A model generated the notes under the pieces. The model made no database searches. It was given only the letters and a program-made list of their open reading frames with translations, and had not been told where the DNA came from. A stretch of DNA of 64,000 nucleotides from positions 1,364,001-1,428,000 of the forward strand of contig NZ_QCYK01000001.1 of the NCBI RefSeq assembly GCF_003071345.1, read 5' to 3'. This stretch comes from Chitinophaga parva (GTDB lineage Bacteria; Bacteroidota; Bacteroidia; Chitinophagales; Chitinophagaceae). This document shows positions 1 to 7,192 of the stretch, in pieces. The position numbers and the translations under genes are program-made. Numbering within the stretch: the stretch's first letter is position 1; every line of letters starts with the position of its first letter.

Positions 1-406
1 CCAGTTTGTCTTCCTTTACCAACTTGCCCGTTTCACCATCCACGATGATGCGGTAAAAGCTGGGCCTTCTGTTGGCAACCTGCAGCAGGAAGATCACGGC
101 CTGCCCATTGATCTCGTACAGGCCCCTCAGTTCAGAATGTTTCATGTCGTCATTGTTCCAGTCTTTGCTGGTTACAGTAGCCGTTGCTTGCTGTTGGTGT
201 TGCGGGTTGTACACCGTTACGATTATCCCGTCCTTTAGTGTAAAGTGAAGGTAGAGCGTGTTACCGTTTTTCATGGAAAGCAGGCGGCTGGCGCCATCCT
301 CGGGCTCGGGAAAAGATGCACTGAGGGCTACTTTGGGCGTTTGGCCCAGGCAGTTTACCGTGGTAACCAGCACTATGGCTGCCAGGGATAGGAAGGATTT
401 AAACAT
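1..406 (-). CDS. Small secreted protein, unknown function (partial)
   Basis: An open frame of 135 codons runs from an ATG at 406 off the left edge without a stop. The N-terminus is a typical signal peptide (MFKSFLSLAAIVLVTTVNCLGQ) followed by a beta-rich stretch with the phrases ASFPEPEDGAS, LYLHFTLKDG and IIVDGETGKLVKED. I do not recognise the family. The frame is supported by a second, broken copy just upstream (586..846), in which the same residues are conserved between frameshifts. A strong inverted repeat lies 46 bp upstream of the start. The product is probably periplasmic or secreted. Confidence 0.75.
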   Translation of the reverse strand, partial: MFKSFLSLAAIVLVTTVNCLGQTPKVALSASFPEPEDGASRLLSMKNGNTLYLHFTLKDGIIVTVYNPQHQQQATATVTSKDWNNDDMKHSELRGLYEINGQAVIFLLQVANRRPSFYRIIVDGETGKLVKEDKL

Positions 407-451
407 AGGATCGGGATATTGAACTATAAAGATAATGCATTGTGTTATTTT

Positions 452-487
452 TTAACGTGTTGTACTGTTAAAAGGCCAACACGTTAA
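452..487. promoter_or_regulatory. 11-bp perfect inverted repeat
   Basis: TTAACGTGTTG (452-462) and CAACACGTTAA (477-487) are exact reverse complements separated by 14 bp, upstream of the leftward gene that starts at 406. No T-run follows on either strand in the right direction (the minus-strand exit is A-rich), so this looks more like a protein-binding site or mRNA hairpin than a terminator. Function inferred only. Confidence 0.5.
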
Positions 488-585
488 CGAAGCCAGGTAT
501 TCCAACCCTCCACTGAACAAAATGAATAGTATACTCACATCGAACTATCAGTATGTATGCATCGGGTATACCCCAAGTATACACT

Positions 586-846
586 GCTACAGGAAAATGA
601 CCACTTGCCCGTTGGTCTCGTGGAGGTCTTTCAACTTTGAGCGTTTCATGTCATGGTCTTCCCAGGTTTTGCCTGTAAGGGTGGTCTGAGGCTTTTTGCT
701 TGTGGTTGGCATCGTACACTATTGCGCGGATGCCATCGCTGGGCGTAAAGTGAAAGTACAGGGTGTTGCCATTCTTGAGCAACAGTAACTGTTGACACCG
801 TCTTCCGGCTCGAGAAACGCTGCGCTGAGGGCCACCTTAGGTGAAT
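586..846 (-). pseudogene. Degraded paralogue of the gene at 1..406
   Basis: Read on the minus strand this stretch encodes KVALSAAFLEPEDG, then after a shift KNGNTLYFHFTPSDGIRAIVYDAN, then after another shift QTTLTGKTWEDHDMKRSK and ETNGQVVIFL followed by a stop. Each piece lines up in order with the neighbouring gene (KVALSASFPEPEDG, KNGNTLYLHFTLKDG, SKDWNNDDMKHSE, EINGQAVIFL). At least two frameshifts (near the AAC AGT codons and near the poly-lysine run) and a premature stop break it, and the signal peptide is missing. It is a tandem duplicate that has decayed. Confidence 0.8.
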
Positions 847-861
847 TTTTGCCGGGGTGAA

Positions 862-892
862 TTTGTTTTATTAAAACTATTGGTTACCTTTG
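862..892 (+). promoter_or_regulatory. Promoter of tRNA-Pro
   Basis: A -33 element TTTG (862-865) and an exact Bacteroidota -7 box TACCTTTG (885-892) are 19 bp apart, about 53 bp upstream of the tRNA. This matches the TTTG/TAnnTTTG consensus of the phylum. Confidence 0.7.
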
Positions 893-945
893 CACTCCTT
901 CTGCGGGTTCCGGGAGTATGTTCCGGGGTTTTGCAGAGAACGGGA

Positions 946-1020
946 CGGGATGTAGCGTAGCCCGGTTATCGCGCCTGGTTTGGGACCAGGAGGTCGCAAG
1001 TTCGAATCTTGCCATCCCGA
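946..1020 (+). tRNA. tRNA-Pro (anticodon TGG)
   Basis: A cloverleaf is readable by eye: acceptor stem CGGGATG/CATCCCG (946-952 with 1013-1019), D arm with GTAGCG, anticodon stem CCTGG/CCAGG around the loop TTTGGGA, T arm with GTTCGAATC, discriminator A. The anticodon TGG decodes proline. No CCA is encoded (CTAAAA follows), as is common in Bacteroidota. It has its own promoter and terminator and so is a monocistronic unit. Confidence 0.95.
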
Positions 1021-1031
1021 CTAAAATTCAG

Positions 1032-1067
1032 AGCCCCTTCAGATCATTGAATTTGAAGGGGCTTTTT
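1032..1067 (+). terminator. Rho-independent terminator of tRNA-Pro
   Basis: AGCCCCTTCA (1032-1041) pairs perfectly with TGAAGGGGCT (1054-1063), followed by TTTT. It sits 12 bp after the tRNA. Confidence 0.85.
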
Positions 1068-1206
1068 GGTTCGAAACATTCTTGTTCAATCGGATCTTCA
1101 TACAGATCTATTTCCCCGGCAAAAGACAAGACTGGAACTGTTCTTTTCGATATTACAGAGCAGTGTCTAATCTCACGCTGAATTTCCCAATTTTTCAATC
1201 TGATTC

Positions 1207-1419
1207 ATTGTTACTGGCTATAATGGTCGCCCCGACCCATAAGCTGGTATTTTTATAGACCACTAATGGCAGGATTTCGCCTATCGCAGTCCCATATCCT
1301 GGTGGACGTTTCCGCTGGCGGGAGCAGCGGTTCTTTTAATTGCTGTCTTTACGATGCGTGTACTGGCCCCCGTCAAAGCGGTCCTGGCAAACCCCGTTAA
1401 AGGCCTTAGAACTGAATAA
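1207..1419 (+). pseudogene. 3' relic of a MacB/FtsX-type ABC permease gene
   Basis: From 1267 an open frame of 50 codons plus stop reads WQDFAYRSPISWWTFPLAG, then VLAPVKAVLANPVKGLRTE and a stop: this is the last transmembrane helix and the canonical ANPVKSLRTE ending of the family. Slightly upstream, in another frame, PISWYF is readable, the preceding element of the same C-terminus, so at least one frameshift separates them. No start, no N-terminal permease domain and no upstream coding sequence remain; the tRNA terminator lies just before. The intact relative at 4752..7109 ends in ANPAKSLRAE. Confidence 0.8.
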
Positions 1420-1471
1420 ATCCGTAAAAAGCATACAACTACCCGGAATTAGTATTATGCAACTGGCGGCC

Positions 1472-1511
1472 TTTAGTAAGACCTTTACAGCATCAATTAA
1501 ATCTTACTAAA
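1472..1511. promoter_or_regulatory. 9-bp inverted repeat abutting the SDR start codon
   Basis: TTTAGTAAG (1472-1480) and CTTACTAAA (1503-1511) are perfect reverse complements around a 22-bp spacer; the right arm touches the ATG at 1512. It may be an operator, for example for the AraC regulator encoded next, or a leader hairpin masking the ribosome-binding region. No evidence here separates these. Confidence 0.5.
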
Positions 1512-2327
1512 ATGAATAAGACAATCTTTATTACAGGCGCCAGCAGCGGCATAGGAAAAGCAACCGCATTACTGTTTCAATCAAAAGGCTGGAACGTGAT
1601 CGCAACCATGCGTAAACCTGAAAATGAGACCGAACTAACGGCCTTGCCAAATGTATATGTAACAGCACTTGATGTGCTGGATACAAATTCAATCAACAAA
1701 GCCGTGCAGGAAGGCATTCGAAAATTTGGCAAAATTGATGTACTGCTGAATAATGCCGGGTATGGCGCTTACGGGCCGCTGGAATCTTTCTCCCGCGAAA
1801 AGATCGTTCGCCAGTTCGATACCAACGTGATCGGACTGCTGGATGTTACCCGCGCGCTGCTTCCTCATTTTCGACAAAACAGAAGTGGCATTATCATTAA
1901 CGTCTCATCCATTGGCGGTAAAATAACTTTCCCATTAGGGGCCCTATATCATGGCACCAAGTTCGCCGTTGAAGGTATTTCGGAATCGTTGAGCTATGAA
2001 GTGTCACAATTTGGCGGCCAGGTAAAAATCGTTGAACCAGGTGCTATTGCCACCGATTTTGGCGGTCGTTCATTTGACTTCAGCAATGATGAAACGCTTA
2101 CTGAATATCAGCCGCTCGTGCAAAAACTGATGTCATCTGTCCCAACCATGTACCAGAACGCTTCACCTGGAAGTGTAGTAGCCCAGGTAATTTATGAAGC
2201 CGCTACAGACGGCAGCGATCAGTTAAGATATACCGCCGGTGAAGACGCTAAAGCAATTATTGCAAACCGTAAGCAACTGGATGATGCTGCTATTATTAAG
2301 GGCGTGAAGAGCCAGTTTGGACTTTAA
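1512..2327 (+). CDS. Short-chain dehydrogenase/reductase (SDR)
   Basis: A 271-residue cytosolic NAD(P)-dependent oxidoreductase of the classical SDR family. The cofactor motif TGASSGIG is at residues 8-15, the structural NNAG at 80-83, the catalytic serine at about 133, and the YxxxK pair as Y146-H-G-T-K150. The basic residue after beta-2 (MRKPE) suggests NADPH preference. The length is normal for the family and the substrate cannot be read from the sequence. It is followed after 26 bp by an AraC-type regulator on the same strand, a pairing common in Bacteroidota. The start directly follows the right arm of an inverted repeat. The local DNA is AT-richer than most of the window. Confidence 0.9.
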   Translation: MNKTIFITGASSGIGKATALLFQSKGWNVIATMRKPENETELTALPNVYVTALDVLDTNSINKAVQEGIRKFGKIDVLLNNAGYGAYGPLESFSREKIVRQFDTNVIGLLDVTRALLPHFRQNRSGIIINVSSIGGKITFPLGALYHGTKFAVEGISESLSYEVSQFGGQVKIVEPGAIATDFGGRSFDFSNDETLTEYQPLVQKLMSSVPTMYQNASPGSVVAQVIYEAATDGSDQLRYTAGEDAKAIIANRKQLDDAAIIKGVKSQFGL

Positions 2328-2353
2328 CCGGTAAAAAAGTTACTTTTATCATC

Positions 2354-3265
2354 ATGAGCATATTTCTTCACCTGCAAACCATTGCAGACCTGTACAAATT
2401 TTTTGGTCTCACTAACATCCATCACCCCCTGGTGGCTGTGATGGATTTTAGCCAGGTTAAAAACGACCATGTCAGCGAGGAGACAACCATAACGACCGAT
2501 TTCTACACGGTGATGTTCAAGAATTATCAAAGTAATACGGTTAAGTACGGGCGTAAAATTGTAGATTTTCAGGATGGCAGCCTTATTTGCCTGGCGCCTA
2601 ACCAGGCTATTGAAATGGATAGTGATACAGAAGCCATGGAGAACATGGCGGGTTGGGCGCTGTGTTTTCATACCGATCTGATCAGGGGCAGCACGCTGCA
2701 TGCGAAAATGGAAGCGTACAGCTTTTTTTCTTATGAGAGCACTGAAGCGCTTCACTTGTCGGAAAAAGAAAAGCAGATCTTAGGTGATTGTATACTAAAA
2801 ATTCAGTCTGAGCTACAGGAGAACATAGATATGCATAGCCAAGCCATCATTGTTTCCAATATTGAATTGTTACTGAATTATTGTACCCGTTTTTATGGCC
2901 GGCAATTTATAACCCGCAAAAATTCCAACAACGCAGTGGTGGTTCAAATAGAAAAGCTGCTGAAAGAATATTTCAAAAAAAGCGATCTGACGGAAGCCGG
3001 ACTACCCTCCGTAAAATATTTGGCAGAACAGGTGCATTTGTCTCCCAGTTATTTAAGCGATCTGCTGAAAAAAGAAACCGGCAAAAACACCCAGGACCAT
3101 ATTCATTTTTATTTAATAGAGGAAGCCAAGAATATCCTGTTAAGCACCAACAGATCGGTTGGAGAAATAGCCTACTCACTGGGTTTTGAATACCCTCAAT
3201 ATTTTAATAAGCTCTTCAAACAAAAAACGGGCAAAACGCCGGTGGAGTTCAGAAGTGTGGGGTAA
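2354..3265 (+). CDS. AraC-family transcriptional regulator
   Basis: 303 residues. The C-terminal ~100 residues carry two helix-turn-helix motifs of the AraC/XylS type: VKYLAEQVHLSPSYLSDLLKK, then RSVGEIAYSLGF with the signature ending YFNKLFKQKTGKTPVEFR. The N-terminal ~190 residues are a cupin-like ligand-binding domain (LICLAPNQAIEMD, WALCFHTDLI). It probably controls the SDR gene 26 bp upstream, possibly through the inverted repeat at 1472-1511; that link is inferred from position only. It faces the esterase gene convergently. Confidence 0.88.
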   Translation: MSIFLHLQTIADLYKFFGLTNIHHPLVAVMDFSQVKNDHVSEETTITTDFYTVMFKNYQSNTVKYGRKIVDFQDGSLICLAPNQAIEMDSDTEAMENMAGWALCFHTDLIRGSTLHAKMEAYSFFSYESTEALHLSEKEKQILGDCILKIQSELQENIDMHSQAIIVSNIELLLNYCTRFYGRQFITRKNSNNAVVVQIEKLLKEYFKKSDLTEAGLPSVKYLAEQVHLSPSYLSDLLKKETGKNTQDHIHFYLIEEAKNILLSTNRSVGEIAYSLGFEYPQYFNKLFKQKTGKTPVEFRSVG

Positions 3266-3312
3266 CGCGCCGGTACGATGGGGGACACCTGAAATAGCCC
3301 CCTTTCGACTCA

Positions 3313-4494
3313 TTACTTAATTTTTTCCAGTTTCTTTTTAGCATCCATATTACCAGGTTGCAGCGATAATATCTTTTCGTAGCATACTTTAGCTTTTTCT
3401 TTGAGACCTTTTACCAGGTAGGCGTCCGCCAAACTGTCCCAGACATTAACTGAAGAAGGGTAGTTTTTTGCATTTATTTCAAAGATACCAATGGCAATAT
3501 CAGGAATATTCCTGTCGTATAATGCAATGTAACCAAGCGTATTTACAAAGCGCTCGTCCGATTTAATTGTTACGCCCATCTTTTGGGACATTTCCAGATC
3601 ATGCTTGTTGATCAGATCGGGATTTTTACATACTTCGTTTATATCCAGTTCAAAACCATCAAAAATATAACGAAGTCCATAGTAAGTAGCCGGCACCGGA
3701 ACCGTCAGGTGTTTTTCGTCTTCAAAATATCGCAGTTTTACATTTATATTGGAAGATGCACTGTCTTTCAGCAAATCGTAAAATTCATGTCCCCATTTAT
3801 AATGCCTGTTATCTTCCTGGAAGTTATTAGCCAATGCGATGTACACGCGTGCTTTCAGATCAGGTTTTGCTTTTAAAACTTCCCTGGTCCTTTTTCCAAT
3901 ATAATTGTGATCCCAAAACCATGAAGGATCTATAAGGATATAATAATTAAACAACCCAGGCGATTCCAATAGACAGTGAATAGCGAAGAGGCCTCCCAGT
4001 GAATGCCCGATGATGAGGTTTTTGGAAAGGGTCCTGTATGAACTGTCTATCTGCGGCATCAGTTCTTTTCCAATGAACTGCATAAATGCGTTCGCTCCAC
4101 CGCTGCTGTTAAAAGCGGCGATGTTTTCCGCATCTAAATAATTCAGGGAATGTGTAGGCGTAAAATCCCTTGTCCTGTCTGTGTTTTCTATTGATACAAT
4201 TATCAATTCAGGGATTTGCATTTTTAAATCCGCTGTAGAGTTCATTGACTGTGCTATTCCGGTCACTTCAAGAAATTTGTTCCTCCCTCCATCTAAGACA
4301 TAAGCCACAAAGTACTTTTTAGTTGGATTGCTCTGGTAGGAAGGCGGCAAATAGACAGAATAGGTGCGCGTCTCTTTTAATGTATTGGAATAGATCGAAT
4401 ACTTTTTGCCAACAGTTATTAAATTATCACTTGTTTGTGCGTGCAGTGTTGTGCATATAAATAAAAATATAATTGCAAGCAGTCTGTTTTTCAT
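3313..4494 (-). CDS. Secreted esterase (alpha/beta hydrolase) with TPR tail
   Basis: 393 residues. A signal peptide (residues 1-20, ending TLHAQ) directs export. The body resembles the putative esterase family related to IroE/Fes/esterase D: DGG at 68-70, nucleophile motif GHSLGG at 163-168 (Ser165), an acidic residue in LIDPSWFWD and a histidine at 262 (DEKHLTVP) as likely triad members. Residues ~310-393 form about two TPR-like repeats (LGYIALYDRNIPDIAIGIF; WDSLADAYLVKGLKEKA). Substrate unknown; relatives act on siderophore esters or acyl esters. The gene is AT-rich compared with the window average, so recent acquisition is possible. Convergent with the AraC gene. Confidence 0.85.
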   Translation of the reverse strand: MKNRLLAIIFLFICTTLHAQTSDNLITVGKKYSIYSNTLKETRTYSVYLPPSYQSNPTKKYFVAYVLDGGRNKFLEVTGIAQSMNSTADLKMQIPELIIVSIENTDRTRDFTPTHSLNYLDAENIAAFNSSGGANAFMQFIGKELMPQIDSSYRTLSKNLIIGHSLGGLFAIHCLLESPGLFNYYILIDPSWFWDHNYIGKRTREVLKAKPDLKARVYIALANNFQEDNRHYKWGHEFYDLLKDSASSNINVKLRYFEDEKHLTVPVPATYYGLRYIFDGFELDINEVCKNPDLINKHDLEMSQKMGVTIKSDERFVNTLGYIALYDRNIPDIAIGIFEINAKNYPSSVNVWDSLADAYLVKGLKEKAKVCYEKILSLQPGNMDAKKKLEKIK

Positions 4495-4629
4495 GAAAGC
4501 TTTTAGGTGAATTCTGGGTTATAAAATGCATAGTTACAATAATTTCCCATCTAATGCTACACTGATTTTAGTTATAAAAATTTGCCATAGGCAGGTAGCC
4601 TATCCCCCTCCCGTTACCGGACGCCTATT

Positions 4630-4648
4630 GTACAGTTCCGTACAGTTC
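4630..4648. repeat. Direct repeat GTACAGTTC in the FtsX gene upstream region
   Basis: GTACAGTTC occurs at 4630-4638 and again at 4640-4648, a period of 10 bp or one helical turn, about 105 bp before the FtsX permease start. Helical phasing suggests a binding site for a dimeric or tandem regulator; this is inference. Confidence 0.4.
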
Positions 4649-4751
4649 ACTAATTTTCCTACACCCTTGCGCATTGAAAACCAATCAACTGGTCTCTTGG
4701 CATGGTTCTTTAGATCCCCATCCCAGCCTCAAAACCAAATGAGGATGCCCT

Positions 4752-7109
4752 ATGATCAAGAGCTTTTTCAAAACCGCATGGCGGAATATATCCAAGAATA
4801 AACTCACCGCGTTTATCAACGTCTTCGGGCTGGCAATCGGGTTGTCATGCAGCTTGCTGATCTGGCTCTGGGTAAGTGATGAACTAAGCTATAACCGTTT
4901 TATCCCCGGGACCAAAGACGTCTATGAAGTGCACATCAACGCCGCTTTTAACGGCGACATCAGGACGGCCACCGTTACCCCCGGCCCCTTGTATGAAGCC
5001 ATCCAGCAGAATATCCCCCAGGCAGCATACGCTACCAAAATGACCTATTGGCGCGATGCGTTGTTCACCGTGGGCGATAAGGCGTTGAACGAAAAAGGGA
5101 CCTATGCCACGGATGATTTTTTCAAAGTATTCCCACTCCCTGCCATTGATGGCAATGTAAACCAGGCCCTCGCCTCCATTGACCAGGTGATCATTACCCG
5201 GAAAATTGCGGAAAAGTATTTTAACACTACGCATGCTGTAGGCAAAACAATCCTGATCGATAACAAAAGGAATTATACGGTGGGTGCAGTAATAGAGAAC
5301 CTGCCGCATAACAGTACCCTGCAGTTTGATTGGATGATCAATTTCAAAGTACAGGAAGAAGACTGGATGAAAACCTGGGGTAATCTTTCCTTTTTTACCT
5401 ACGTGCGGTTAAGGCCCCGGGCAGACCTGCAGCACACGGAAACGGTGATGCACTCCATCTACAAAAACTTCGCACCGAAAGGCTTCTGGTCGAATTATCC
5501 CACGCTACAACCCATCACTGATGTGTACCTGTACGGTGATTACGCTAAAGGAAAGCCGGCGGGCGGCCGTATTGAATACGTGAAGATCTTCTCCGTGGTG
5601 GCCATTTTCATCCTGCTGATCGCCTGTATGAACTTCATGAACCTGGCCACCGCAAGGGCATCCCTGCGGGCCAGGGAAATAGGCATCCGCAAGGTGACCG
5701 GCGCCGGGAAAGCATCCCTGGTGGGGCAGTTCATGACGGAATCGTTCTTTACCTGCGTACTGGCCACGCTGTTTGCCATTGTCCTCACGTGGCTCATACT
5801 GCCCGTGTTTAACCAGCTCTTTGAAAAACAGATCCAACTCAACTTCCTCCAGCCACAATTATGGTACACACTCGCGGTGCTGGTGGTCGTGACCACCATC
5901 GTTGCAGGAAGTTACCCCGCCTTGTTTTTAGCTTCTTTCAACCCGGTGCGCATCTTAAAAGGCAACATCCGTACACAGGTTGGCAGTGTAACCTCCATAC
6001 GCAAAGGCCTCGTTACTTTGCAGTTTGCTTTGTCTGCATTTTTAATTGTAGGCATGCTGGCGGTATCCAAACAAGTGGATTACATCCAGCATAAAAATCT
6101 TGGTTTCGACAAAGAGCATATTATTTACCTGCCACTGGCCGGCGACCTATATAACAAACTGGACACTTACCAGGGTGAGTTGGGTAAACTGCCTTACGTG
6201 GAGTCTTCCGTTCCCGTGAACCAGCTCCCGATGGATTTAAATTCCACCTCGGGCGACCTGTCATGGGAGGGCAAGCCGGCAGACCTGCAAACAGAGGTAG
6301 TTGCAACGGCTACCGGGTACGGCTTTGCGCAGACACTGGGTATAAAGATGATGGACGGGCGCGATTTTTCCAGGGACTATCCTGCTGATTCTTCAAGCTA
6401 CGTGATCAATGAAGCCGCTGCGAAGATGATGAACATGCAGCAGGATGCAGTGGGCCGGCAGGTGAAATTCTGGAATGGCCCCGGCAGGATCATCGGGGTG
6501 ATGAAAGATTTTCATATCGCTTCCTTGCATACGCCCATTAAACCACTGATCTTATGCCTGACGCCGGGGAATACCAGTTACCTGATGATCCGTTTACGCC
6601 CAGGTCAAATAAAGGAAGCAATTGCCGCCGTTAATAAGCTTACCCGTGATTTCAACCCGGCCTATCCTTTTGAATATCATTTTGCCGATGAAACCTTTGA
6701 GCAGATGTACCGGAGTGAAATGCAGGTAAATGCCCTGGTAAAATACTTTGGTGTACTGGCAGTGGTTATATCGTGCCTCGGCCTGTTTGGCATGATCTCT
6801 TTTACCGCTGAAAGACGGACCAAGGAAATCGGTATCCGGAAAGTACTGGGGTCTTCCGTTGTCAGCATCGTAGGACTGCTTTCCCTGGAATCATTGAGGA
6901 CCATCGTTATTGCAATGGTCATTGCTTTTCCGCTTGCTTACTGGGTGGTGAATGAATGGCTGGCATCTTTTGCCTACAGCACATCCGTGGGCATCCAGCT
7001 GTTTGTGATAGCGGCAGTGGGAATGCTCTTGTTATCGGGCGTTACCATTAGTTTCCAGGTGATAAAAGCAGCGATGGCCAACCCTGCAAAATCATTACGC
7101 GCGGAGTGA
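4752..7109 (+). CDS. MacB/FtsX-type ABC transporter permease
   Basis: 785 residues with the double-permease layout usual in Bacteroidota: an opening helix (MIKSFFKTAWRNISKNKLTAFINVFGLAIG), a MacB-type periplasmic domain (~50-280), three FtsX helices (~280-405), a fourth helix at ~425-445, a second periplasmic domain (~450-660) and three helices at ~670-775, ending ANPAKSLRAE. Repeated REIGIRKVTGAG and KEIGIRKVLGSS motifs mark the coupling helices. Such proteins work with a MacB-like ATPase in mechanotransmission or lipoprotein and peptide export. No ATPase gene is adjacent, so its partner is encoded elsewhere. A terminator follows at once. Confidence 0.92.
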   Translation: MIKSFFKTAWRNISKNKLTAFINVFGLAIGLSCSLLIWLWVSDELSYNRFIPGTKDVYEVHINAAFNGDIRTATVTPGPLYEAIQQNIPQAAYATKMTYWRDALFTVGDKALNEKGTYATDDFFKVFPLPAIDGNVNQALASIDQVIITRKIAEKYFNTTHAVGKTILIDNKRNYTVGAVIENLPHNSTLQFDWMINFKVQEEDWMKTWGNLSFFTYVRLRPRADLQHTETVMHSIYKNFAPKGFWSNYPTLQPITDVYLYGDYAKGKPAGGRIEYVKIFSVVAIFILLIACMNFMNLATARASLRAREIGIRKVTGAGKASLVGQFMTESFFTCVLATLFAIVLTWLILPVFNQLFEKQIQLNFLQPQLWYTLAVLVVVTTIVAGSYPALFLASFNPVRILKGNIRTQVGSVTSIRKGLVTLQFALSAFLIVGMLAVSKQVDYIQHKNLGFDKEHIIYLPLAGDLYNKLDTYQGELGKLPYVESSVPVNQLPMDLNSTSGDLSWEGKPADLQTEVVATATGYGFAQTLGIKMMDGRDFSRDYPADSSSYVINEAAAKMMNMQQDAVGRQVKFWNGPGRIIGVMKDFHIASLHTPIKPLILCLTPGNTSYLMIRLRPGQIKEAIAAVNKLTRDFNPAYPFEYHFADETFEQMYRSEMQVNALVKYFGVLAVVISCLGLFGMISFTAERRTKEIGIRKVLGSSVVSIVGLLSLESLRTIVIAMVIAFPLAYWVVNEWLASFAYSTSVGIQLFVIAAVGMLLLSGVTISFQVIKAAMANPAKSLRAE

Positions 7110-7131
7110 TCTCAAACCAACCTACTTTTGA

Positions 7132-7159
7132 AAAGCCCGTATCATTGCGGGCTTTTTTT
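7132..7159 (+). terminator. Terminator of the FtsX gene
   Basis: AAAGCCCG (7132-7139) and CGGGCTTT (7148-7155) flank an 8-nt loop and run into a T tract. It lies between the permease stop at 7109 and the peptidase start at 7193, which argues against translation of the peptidase from a GTG at 7106. Confidence 0.85.
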
Positions 7160-7192
7160 GCGCAAGGGATTGTTAAACCGTATCTTGGGGAT

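Noticed and set aside
3280..3302. GGGGG...CCCCC stem between the AraC and esterase genes
   Set aside because: Only five pairs with a short T-run; possible but not convincing.
7106..7192. N-terminal extension of the S41 peptidase from a GTG at 7106
   Set aside because: A terminator hairpin lies inside it and the lipoprotein signal begins only at 7193.
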